Shown: in pieces, positions 1-5,545 of the stretch
How positions within the stretch are numbered: position 1 is the stretch's first letter
Layout of the letters: the number at the start of each line of letters is the position of its first letter
Source of the DNA: Candidatus Brocadiales bacterium
GTDB taxonomy: Bacteria > Planctomycetota > Brocadiia > Brocadiales > Bathyanammoxibiaceae
Reading direction: 5' to 3'
Assembly (NCBI GenBank): GCA_030586765.1
Contig: JAUQZZ010000122.1
Coordinates: 1 to 5,887 of the forward strand
Length of the DNA stretch: 5,887 nucleotides
Made by a program: the position numbers and the translations under genes
The notes under the pieces: generated by a model
Seen by the model: only the letters and a program-made list of their open reading frames with translations
Database searches by the model: none
What the model was told of the DNA's origin: nothing

Positions 1-331
1 CTTCCACACTTGGCGTGGGTACTGCCTGAGGGGGCTCACCTCCGGAGGGTCTTTCCTCTACAATAACCGCAGGAGATTTTTCTCTTTCATTAGTGGTAGG
101 AGGTGGTATGAAGTCCTTTGTGGGGGCTAAGTATCCAGGAGCGTGAGGTTGTTTCTCCCCAGTCAGGGTTGAAGGGGGGGTCTCAGGGGAGGGGCCCGGA
201 GATGGTTCTTTCTCTGGTACAAGGAGGGGCTTCCCCTCTTGTGGGAACTGGGGAGGTGTCCCCTTTTCTATCTTTTCCCCGGCCAGTACAGCCTGGTCAG
301 TTTGGCCTTCTTTTTTGATAGGGTTACCCAT
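1..331 (-). CDS. Pro-rich, probably disordered protein of unknown function (5' part; runs off the left edge)
   Basis: An open minus-strand frame of 110 codons begins at ATG 331 and leaves the window. The product starts MGNPIKKEGQTDQAVLAG and is about 22% proline (24 of 110), with many Glu, Lys, Thr and Ser, no Cys and no hydrophobic segment. It looks like a disordered linker rather than a folded domain, and no signal peptide is visible. I do not recognise a family, and any folded domain must lie beyond the edge. An in-frame TAA lies two codons upstream (335-337), and no other useful start exists in the visible part, so ATG 331 is the start if the gene begins here. No Shine-Dalgarno site precedes it, but a TATAAT ends 7 nt upstream. 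It follows the antiporter stop at 397 by 65 nt. Open-frame length and coherent composition support coding; the function is unknown. Confidence 0.68.
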   Translation of the reverse strand, partial: MGNPIKKEGQTDQAVLAGEKIEKGTPPQFPQEGKPLLVPEKEPSPGPSPETPPSTLTGEKQPHAPGYLAPTKDFIPPPTTNEREKSPAVIVEERPSGGEPPQAVPTPSVE

Positions 332-338
332 AGATTAA

Positions 339-365
339 ATTATAATTTTGTGCTTGGAAACTCAA
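339..365 (-). promoter_or_regulatory. Possible promoter for the Pro-rich protein, placed for a leaderless message
   Basis: On the minus strand a perfect TATAAT (339-344) lies 7 nt before the ATG at 331. A sigma70 start site would therefore fall at or next to the start codon, which fits the missing Shine-Dalgarno site. The -35 is poor: TTGAGT (360-365) at a 15-bp spacer or TTGTTG (363-368) at 18 bp. The surroundings are AT-rich, so a chance match is possible. Confidence 0.35.
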
Positions 366-396
366 CAAATCCAAGACACCCTCTTCCAAAAGACAA

Positions 397-1854
397 TCAT
401 CTTGCCCCTAATTTTAATCTCTCTTGCATCTTCCTTTTCTGCCTCAATAGTACCATCTTTAAGAGTGGTGGGCTGACGAGGGCAGTTATTACGACCATAA
501 CTACTATAGAAGAGAACAAGGCATCACTCAGTACCCCTAGACTCTTTCCTATTGCAGCAATTATTAATGTTACCTCTAATCTAGGTATCATTGCAATACC
601 TATGGCCAGGCGGTTTACACCCCTTTCCACTACACATACACTGCAAAACATCTTCCCCAGGATTGCAGCACCGGTGATGGCTAGCCCCACGAAGACTATC
701 TCCAGATTAAAAAAGCTCTCTATTTCTACCTGGGATCCAACCCTCACGAACAATATCGGGACCAGAATCCAGTATGCAACCCTTACAAACCAGTCTATAT
801 TATGCTCCTTCCCTTCCGAATCTCTCAACTTTACATTTTGCAATAATAACCCTGCCCCGAATGCACCTACTATAATGTGAAGACCAATAGATTCGGCCAA
901 AAAGGCCAGACTAAGGCAAGTAACAGCCACAATCGCTATCTTTAGCCCCTCCGGAAGTCTCCTTGTAACAAAATCCCCAAAGGCCCAGTTAAACTTGAGG
1001 CTAAGTATCCCAAGCGTAAAGAGGAATAAAAGGGACATGCCACCCGTAATACCCAAGCTTACAAAAGAAACCTTTCCAGTCAGGGCTAAACCACTCACCA
1101 TCCCCAGCAACATCAGGGTAATCACATCGTCCACAATAGCCGCCCCTATTATTATCCTCCCCTCCGTAGTGTCCAGCATATTCAGTTCATCCAGCACCCT
1201 GAGCTTAATTGCCACACTCGTAGCACAAAGGGTGATGGCAAGGAAGAGTTTGGTCTCTATTGGTGCCCCAGGGAGCATAAAATAACCCACCAGGAATCCC
1301 AACCCCGCAGGGGCAAAGATGCCACCCACGGCCACTAGGAAAGAGGAAAGCCCTACCCTCAACATGGCCCTGAGGTCTGTGTGAAGACCTACCGTTAAAA
1401 GAATGACTATTGCCCCAAAGTCTCCCAGCACCTTGAGGAATTCCATCTCCCTGAGAAAATCAAAGAACCTCCACCCGCTGAACAGCCAGACATTGCCTAA
1501 AAACATACCCATTAACAACTCACCAGTGACTCCCGGCCCCCCCAACCTCCTGGCCACCTCCTCCCCTATCTTGCCGGCTAATAGTATTATGGCTATGGCC
1601 AGCAAGATGTGGTTGGCGGGGTCTGTATGCCAGATTTTCCAGAGGGGCTTTACCACCTCTACTATCTGCTCTGGGATCTCCAGTGGAACATCCGCCGATT
1701 CAGGGGACCTCAACCCGCCAACCACCCCCTCTGCATTCCCCTCCATCACCGTACTGTACATCTTTTGGGCAGAACAGCGGGCATCTTCCCTACCCCTAAG
1801 GCCAAAGAGGCCCCTTATGTTAAAAGACCCCAGAGATTGCAAAAGGCTACTCAT
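397..1854 (-). CDS. CPA2 (NapA/Kef-type) cation/proton antiporter with a 75-residue N-terminal extension (third of three paralogues)
   Basis: Predicted inner-membrane antiporter of 485 residues, exchanging Na+ or K+ for H+; the ion cannot be read from the sequence. Hydrophobic segments fill residues 82-470, as in a 12-13 helix Na_H_Exchanger domain. Visible family marks are GLHTDL (156-161), TS (212-213), the Asp pair D242-D243 in GAAIVDDVITL, K401 in ILGK, and R425/E427 in IPRLEV. D242-D243 and K401 probably correspond to the ion-binding Asp pair and the Lys of NapA. The C-terminus is a short basic tail without RCK/KTN or Usp domain. From residue 82 it aligns gap-free with the paralogue at 1978-3186 (offset 75, roughly 60-65% identity by eye). 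Residues 1-75 have no counterpart there. Start 1854 is chosen because AAGGA lies 11 nt upstream, while the internal Met codons lack such a site. A CxxC follows K401. It probably has its own promoter. Confidence 0.93.
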   Translation of the reverse strand: MSSLLQSLGSFNIRGLFGLRGREDARCSAQKMYSTVMEGNAEGVVGGLRSPESADVPLEIPEQIVEVVKPLWKIWHTDPANHILLAIAIILLAGKIGEEVARRLGGPGVTGELLMGMFLGNVWLFSGWRFFDFLREMEFLKVLGDFGAIVILLTVGLHTDLRAMLRVGLSSFLVAVGGIFAPAGLGFLVGYFMLPGAPIETKLFLAITLCATSVAIKLRVLDELNMLDTTEGRIIIGAAIVDDVITLMLLGMVSGLALTGKVSFVSLGITGGMSLLFLFTLGILSLKFNWAFGDFVTRRLPEGLKIAIVAVTCLSLAFLAESIGLHIIVGAFGAGLLLQNVKLRDSEGKEHNIDWFVRVAYWILVPILFVRVGSQVEIESFFNLEIVFVGLAITGAAILGKMFCSVCVVERGVNRLAIGIAMIPRLEVTLIIAAIGKSLGVLSDALFSSIVVMVVITALVSPPLLKMVLLRQKRKMQERLKLGAR

Positions 1855-1865
1855 GTCTTATATTT

Positions 1866-1870
1866 TCCTT
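1866..1870 (-). promoter_or_regulatory. Ribosome binding site deciding the long start of the third antiporter
   Basis: AAGGA on the minus strand lies 11 nt before ATG 1854. The in-frame ATGs at 1761 and 1746 have no purine-rich site before them. This is the main reason to keep the 75-residue N-terminal extension. Confidence 0.5.
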
Positions 1871-1928
1871 CGTTGCGGCGTAAGACCTCAAAATCCTCAG
1901 TAACACACAAAAGCCTATTTAGAATGGG

Positions 1929-1953
1929 CGGGACCAAGGGCTGGTAATGCCCG
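1929..1953 (-). other. Imperfect hairpin at the expected 5' end of the third antiporter's message
   Basis: On the minus strand CGGG-CATT-ACCA-GCCCT-TGGT-CCCG can fold into two 4-bp stem parts (ACCA/TGGT and CGGG/CCCG) separated by a 4-nt one-sided bulge, with a 5-nt loop. No T-tract follows, so it is not a normal intrinsic terminator. It begins almost exactly where the promoter at 1962-1989 would start the RNA. It could stabilise the transcript, be a protein site, or be chance. Confidence 0.3.
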
Positions 1954-1961
1954 TCATGGTC

Positions 1962-1989
1962 ATTATAGTGGAGTATACTAGATGGTCAA
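1962..1989 (-). promoter_or_regulatory. Strong sigma70-like promoter for the third antiporter gene
   Basis: On the minus strand TTGACC (1984-1989, 5 of 6 to consensus) and TATAAT (1962-1967, 6 of 6) are separated by 16 bp. The -35 box lies within the last codons of the preceding antiporter gene. The predicted start site near 1955 gives a leader of about 100 nt before ATG 1854. The 123-nt gap here contrasts with the 1-nt and 17-nt gaps further upstream, which fits a separate transcription unit or an internal promoter. Confidence 0.6.
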
Positions 1990-3186
1990 GGACTTTCGCC
2001 TCAAAAGGGAGGCTTTAAACAAGGAAGGGGTGCTCAGGGAGGTAAGTACCACCATGACAACTATTGAAGAGTAAAGGGCGTCGCTCAAGACCCCCATGTT
2101 CTTTCCTACTGTGGCAGTGATTAGGCCCACCTCCAGCCTGGGTATCATAGCCACACCTATGGCCAGACGGTTCACCCCCTTTTCCACTACACAGACACTA
2201 CAAAACAGCTTACCCAGAATTGCGGCCACCGTAATGCCCAACCCCACAAGGACTATTTTTAGGTCAAAAAAGCTCTCAATATGCACCTCGGCGCCAACCT
2301 TCACGAAAAATATAGGTATTAGAATCCAGCCTGCAACCCCCACAAACCACTCTACCCCGTGCTCTTTATACTCAAAATCCTTTAACCTCACGTTCTGCAA
2401 CAAAAGCCCCGCCAGAAAGGCGCCTAGTGCAGTGTTAAGACCGACAGACTCCGCCAGAAGGGCCAGCCCCAGGCTAACAGTAACCACCACTGGTATCTTT
2501 AGACTCTCAGCAAGCCTTCTCGTAACGAAATCCCCGAAGACTAGATTATATCTGAGTCCAACCGCTCCCACTGCAATGAAGAATAAAAGGGAAACGATAA
2601 GAATAATCCCCAGGCCTGCATAGGAAACCTCTCCACCGACAGCCATACCGCTGACTATGCCCAACAACGTCAGGGTAATTACGTCATCCGCCATGGCCGC
2701 CCCTATTATTATCCTGCCCTCAGTGGTCTCCAGCATCTTAAGCTCATCCAGGACCCTGAGCTTAACCGCCATACTGGTAGCGCAAAGAGAAACGGCGAGA
2801 AAGAGTTTGGTAGCAACTGGTGCCTCAGGAAGTAAAATCTGACCCACCAGAAATCCCAGCACTAGCGGGGCAAACACACCACCCGTAGCCACAAGGAAGG
2901 AGGAAACTCCCACCTTCACCAAGGCCCTCAAGTCTGTGTGCAGACCTACTTTTACCAGGAGGACTATTGCCCCAAACGCCTCAAAGAGGTTCAGTAGTTG
3001 CATCTCTCGGAGAAAATCAAAGAACCTCCAGCCGCCGATTAGCCAGAAGTTACCCAGCAGTATCCCCATAATCAACTCCCCCGTTAAACCCGGGTCGCCT
3101 AATTTCTTTGCCACGGTCTCTCCTGCCTTAGCGGCCAGGAGTATTATGGCTATTGCCAGCAATACGTTAAGAGAGTCGGTAGCCAT
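1978..3186 (-). CDS. CPA2 (NapA/Kef-type) cation/proton antiporter (second of three paralogues)
   Basis: Predicted inner-membrane monovalent cation/H+ antiporter of 402 residues, almost entirely membrane segments from residue 7 on and about the length of a bare transport domain. Visible marks are GLHTDL (81-86), TS (137-138), the Asp pair D167-D168 in GAAMADDVITL, K326 in ILGK, and R350/E352 in IPRLEV. With both Asp present it should be transport-competent and, by analogy with DD-type members such as NapA, possibly electrogenic. Oddities are Lys79 just before the GLHTDL segment, Lys142 after the TS motif, and a CxxC (C329, C332) shared only with the paralogue at 397-1854. No RCK/KTN or Usp domain follows. 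The stop of the upstream gene and this start are arranged TAA-G-ATG with no clear Shine-Dalgarno site, so translation is probably coupled by reinitiation. The cation is unknown. Confidence 0.95.
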   Translation of the reverse strand: MATDSLNVLLAIAIILLAAKAGETVAKKLGDPGLTGELIMGILLGNFWLIGGWRFFDFLREMQLLNLFEAFGAIVLLVKVGLHTDLRALVKVGVSSFLVATGGVFAPLVLGFLVGQILLPEAPVATKLFLAVSLCATSMAVKLRVLDELKMLETTEGRIIIGAAMADDVITLTLLGIVSGMAVGGEVSYAGLGIILIVSLLFFIAVGAVGLRYNLVFGDFVTRRLAESLKIPVVVTVSLGLALLAESVGLNTALGAFLAGLLLQNVRLKDFEYKEHGVEWFVGVAGWILIPIFFVKVGAEVHIESFFDLKIVLVGLGITVAAILGKLFCSVCVVEKGVNRLAIGVAMIPRLEVGLITATVGKNMGVLSDALYSSIVVMVVLTSLSTPSLFKASLLRRKSLTI

Positions 3187-3187
3187 C

Positions 3188-4390
3188 TTAGGGACTAGAT
3201 AACAGTCTCCTTAAAACGGGTGGGCCGAAGAGGCTGGTAAGGACAACCATAATCACTACGGAAGAGTACGCCCGGGCGTCAAGTGCCCCAACAGCAAGAC
3301 CCATGCTAGCCACAATCAGAGCCATCTCCGCCCTGGGAATCATCCCCACGCCCACCCACAGGCGGTTTATACCCTTTTCTCTCACCCCAAAGCCTGCAAC
3401 AAGCTTCCCCAGCACCGCCACCATTGTCACTGCCAGGCCCATCATTAATACCTCCCTGTCCCAAAAGCTCTCCAGCCTTACCTTGGCACCCAAAAGGACA
3501 AAAAATAAAGGGACAAGGGTTAGATAGGCGGGCCTCAGCATCTCCTCTATACTCCATTCTACACCTTCTGGGTCCTTCGCACGTACATCGCGCATCAACA
3601 GGCCAGCCCCAAAGGCCCCCACTATGGGGGACATACCAATAATCCCTGCCAGGTACGCCAGGAAGAGACTGGCAACCACCCCAACAACCACCTTCAGACT
3701 TTCAGGAAACTTCCTTGTGATAAAGCCCCCTAATGCCTGGCCGTATCTCAAACTCACCACCCCAATAAAAACGAGAAAGAGGGCCGCCTGTCCTCCTTCC
3801 TTTAATACGCCAGTCGGGTTAAAGTGGCCGGCCTGGATAATCCCACTCAACATCCCCACTATGAAAAAAATAAATATGACGTCAAGCAGCGTGGCCGCTA
3901 TCACTATCCTGGTCTCGGGGGCGTCCAGCTTTCCCGACTCCGTAAATACCCGAATAGCTATACCCGCACTATTTACACAGAGGGATGCCACCAGAAAGAG
4001 CTTGGTGCACAACGAGGCCTCAGGCATTATCAGCTGACAGGCCAAGAACCCTAGGCCTGCTGGGACAATAACACCTATCACTGCCACCAGGAAGGAAGAC
4101 AGGCCCACCTTTATTACGCCCCCGAGGTCGGTATGCAGACCTATCGTCACGAGGAGGATAATAGCCCCCATATCCCCTATCACCCTAAGAAAGGGCATCT
4201 CCCTGATGAAATCAAAGAACGCCCATCCGCTGAGGAGGCCCAGATTACCCAGCAATATCCCTATACACAATTCCCCCGTTACCTCTGGCAGTCCCAGCCA
4301 CCTGGCCAGAGCCTCCCCAAAGGTAGCTGCAGCAAGAACAACAATTACTGCCAATAGAATATAGTTAGTATCTGCTAGAGGTCCGGCCAT
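3188..4390 (-). CDS. CPA2-family antiporter homologue lacking the first Asp of the DD motif (first of three paralogues)
   Basis: Integral membrane protein of 400 residues with the same layout as the two following genes but more divergent. It keeps GLHTDL (84-89), K329 in VLGK, and R353/E355 in IPRAEM. Two active-site motifs differ. The usual TS is N140-S141. The DD pair is L169-D170 in ATLLDVIFIF, with one residue fewer than its paralogues between the preceding conserved Arg (R161) and the Asp. Because DD-type antiporters use both carboxylates, this member may be electroneutral, have another ion stoichiometry, or act mainly as a partner subunit; that is inference. The frame is intact and hydrophobic segments are preserved, so it is not a decayed gene. 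It starts 17 nt after the UspA-type gene with only a weak GAG upstream, and ends 1 nt before the next antiporter. The CxxC of the other two is absent. Confidence 0.93.
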   Translation of the reverse strand: MAGPLADTNYILLAVIVVLAAATFGEALARWLGLPEVTGELCIGILLGNLGLLSGWAFFDFIREMPFLRVIGDMGAIILLVTIGLHTDLGGVIKVGLSSFLVAVIGVIVPAGLGFLACQLIMPEASLCTKLFLVASLCVNSAGIAIRVFTESGKLDAPETRIVIAATLLDVIFIFFIVGMLSGIIQAGHFNPTGVLKEGGQAALFLVFIGVVSLRYGQALGGFITRKFPESLKVVVGVVASLFLAYLAGIIGMSPIVGAFGAGLLMRDVRAKDPEGVEWSIEEMLRPAYLTLVPLFFVLLGAKVRLESFWDREVLMMGLAVTMVAVLGKLVAGFGVREKGINRLWVGVGMIPRAEMALIVASMGLAVGALDARAYSSVVIMVVLTSLFGPPVLRRLLSSP

Positions 4391-4407
4391 GACTCAGAAA
4401 GAAAGGC

Positions 4408-4866
4408 CTAGGGAGAGACGAACTCTACTTCTGGATGTCTCACAATAAGTACGGGGCAAGGGGCCTTCCTGGCCACGTTTTCGGCCACACTGCCGAACAC
4501 GGCGTGTTGCAACCCCGTGCGTCCATGGGTACCAATAGTTATAAGGTCTGCGTTGCGCTTTTTGGCCTCTTTTATAATCTCCAGAAAGGGGACACCTCTG
4601 ACTACGACGTTCTGTACCTTTATCTTCTCCAGAAACCGCCTGGGGATGAGTTTAACAATCTTCGCCCTGGCCTTCTCCTCCATCTCATCATAAAGGGCAC
4701 CGGCCGAGGCCTCCATCTCCGGGGGTAGATTCAACTGAGGTACCACATGGAGCACGATAAGCTGGGCCTTATACTCCGTGGCAAGCGACAGGGCGTACAT
4801 CAGGGCGTGCTGGGCACACTCAGAAAAATCCGTAGGCAAGAGTATCTTTTCAATCTTTATTGACAT
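4408..4866 (-). CDS. UspA-type universal stress protein, ATP-binding subtype
   Basis: Cytoplasmic single-domain protein of 152 residues, the usual length for a one-domain Usp. It opens with the family's first strand and conserved Asp (KILLPTDFS, D13). Near the C-terminus it carries the ATP-binding signature G-2x-G-9x-G-S (G112, G115, G125-S126), followed by the last strand CPVLIVR. It should bind ATP and form dimers; such proteins usually act as stress or energy-state modulators, not enzymes. A GGGGAG site 7 nt upstream of ATG 4866 supports the start. It is the first gene of a unit with the antiporters at 3188-4390 (17-nt gap) and 1978-3186. Many CPA2 proteins carry a Usp domain fused at the C-terminus; here the antiporters lack it and a separate Usp precedes them, so it may sense state for them. 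That functional link is inference. Confidence 0.95.
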   Translation of the reverse strand: MSIKIEKILLPTDFSECAQHALMYALSLATEYKAQLIVLHVVPQLNLPPEMEASAGALYDEMEEKARAKIVKLIPRRFLEKIKVQNVVVRGVPFLEIIKEAKKRNADLITIGTHGRTGLQHAVFGSVAENVARKAPCPVLIVRHPEVEFVSP

Positions 4867-4873
4867 CCCGAAA

Positions 4874-4879
4874 CTCCCC
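4874..4879 (-). promoter_or_regulatory. Ribosome binding site of the UspA-type gene
   Basis: GGGGAG on the minus strand lies 7 nt before ATG 4866. It is the clearest Shine-Dalgarno site of this unit; the two antiporter genes behind it have weak or no sites. Confidence 0.6.
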
Positions 4880-4907
4880 TCTGTTAGATTGGTTCTTTAA
4901 AGGAGGT

Positions 4908-4937
4908 ATTCTACAGCAAAAGAGGGTCTCAGGGCAA
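4908..4937 (-). promoter_or_regulatory. Possible sigma70 promoter for the usp-antiporter unit
   Basis: On the minus strand TTGCCC (4932-4937, 4 of 6) and TAGAAT (4908-4913, 5 of 6) are 18 bp apart and would give a leader of about 34 nt. A rival further upstream has TTGTCT and TATATC spaced by 16 bp (about 4946-4973). The 214-nt gap before the gene makes a promoter here likely, but which one is used is uncertain. Confidence 0.4.
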
Positions 4938-4996
4938 AGGCTTTTTGGGATATAAAGCTGTGGAGATATAAGACAAGGGTAACAATTGCAGGAACT

Positions 4997-5042
4997 AAAT
5001 TGGAAATTAGAAATTGTAAATTTCAAATTTCAAATTTACAAT
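4997..5042. repeat. Six tandem AAATTNN heptamers containing an 11-bp inverted repeat
   Basis: Six 7-nt units lie head to tail at 4997-5038: AAATTGG, AAATTAG, AAATTGT, AAATTTC, AAATTTC, AAATTTA. The last part also forms a perfect inverted repeat: ATTGTAAATTT (5013-5023) and AAATTTACAAT (5032-5042) around an 8-nt loop. It sits between the cytochrome gene and the usp unit. It is too AT-rich, and lacks the GC stem, for a standard terminator. A dispersed intergenic repeat, a protein-binding array, or a weak terminator or attenuator are all possible. Confidence 0.75.
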
Positions 5043-5080
5043 GTGTTTTATCCCTACCCCCCAACCCCTGCCTTTTGGAT

Positions 5081-5545
5081 TCAGCTTCCGAGGGTGTGGA
5101 GATAGGCAACAATTGACCTCGTGTGCTCTTCCCCAAGGGTCTTTCCCCAGGGTGGGCATAAGGGTGTACCCCCTACGCTGGCCGAGCCGTTTGAAATGAC
5201 GTTAAAGAGATGCTCATCCCCCTTCTTCTTGACCACCGCAAGGTCGGCTGGTCTCGGGTTCAGGTTAAATGCGTTAAAGCCATCACCAGCCCCCCTCTCC
5301 CCATGACACACCATGCAATACGCCTCGTAGTACTGTCTACCTACTAACTCTATGTTGCTCAGCCCATTAGTTGCCTTTTCCAGGGCACTCCTCAGGGGGT
5401 CCGGGTGTTCCTCTGGCAATGCAGCCCTCTTTATCTCTACCGGAGAAAAGACCTTCATACCCCATAGGAAGGCACCTATGGATATTACAAGGGTCACGGA
5501 CAAGAAGACCACCATAGGGATTATGGACATCCTATCCCCCTTCAT
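5081..5545 (-). CDS. Membrane-anchored monohaem cytochrome c with Cys at the usual axial-Met position
   Basis: Electron carrier of 154 residues. A basic N-terminus (MKGDR) and one hydrophobic segment (about residues 8-29) should anchor it in the inner membrane, with the haem domain in the periplasm. The haem site is CMVCH (C77, C80, H81), followed by GERGAGDG as in many small class I cytochromes. The C-terminal part GTPLCPPWGKTL resembles the usual Met-Pro-Pro-Trp-Gly ligand loop, but the Met is Cys130, and no Met occurs anywhere after the haem motif. Haem coordination may thus be His/Cys, His/His or open. ATG 5545 is chosen because GGAGG lies 8 nt upstream; GTG 5551 and ATG 5530 (arranged TAG-G-ATG after the upstream stop) are alternatives. 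It overlaps the end of the preceding cytochrome gene by 14 nt, so the two are probably made together, perhaps for one respiratory complex. Confidence 0.9.
   Translation of the reverse strand: MKGDRMSIIPMVVFLSVTLVISIGAFLWGMKVFSPVEIKRAALPEEHPDPLRSALEKATNGLSNIELVGRQYYEAYCMVCHGERGAGDGFNAFNLNPRPADLAVVKKKGDEHLFNVISNGSASVGGTPLCPPWGKTLGEEHTRSIVAYLHTLGS

Noticed and set aside
118..318. Plus-strand frame of 66 codons at the left end
   Set aside because: No start signal and no family resemblance; the opposite strand has a longer frame continuing over the edge with coherent Pro/Glu/Lys-rich composition.
239..880. Long plus-strand open frame (213 codons) opposite the third antiporter
   Set aside because: It is antisense to a clear membrane transporter with conserved motifs, has no recognisable domain, and similar antisense frames occur opposite the other two paralogues, as expected from their shared codon pattern.
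1919..1957. Twelve-codon leader ORF (MTGITSPWSRPF) before the third antiporter
   Set aside because: Its ATG lies at the predicted transcription start with no ribosome site, and it is too short to distinguish from chance.
397..4390. Interpretation of the three antiporters as a Mrp-type multisubunit antiporter
   Set aside because: All three are homologous full-length CPA2 domains with the PRxE and GK marks; Mrp subunits are of different, complex I-related or small families.
4901..4907. AAAGGAGG-like perfect Shine-Dalgarno on the plus strand
   Set aside because: No start codon follows at a usable distance and no plus-strand gene exists here.
4938..4962. GCTTT...AAAGC hairpin as terminator of the cytochrome operon
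   Set aside because: Only five pairs, AT-rich, with a 9-nt loop and no following T-tract; not a convincing terminator.
5041..5100. ATG-led plus-strand frame beginning at 5041 after the heptamer repeat
   Set aside because: It runs antisense into the cytochrome gene, lacks a ribosome site and shows no domain.
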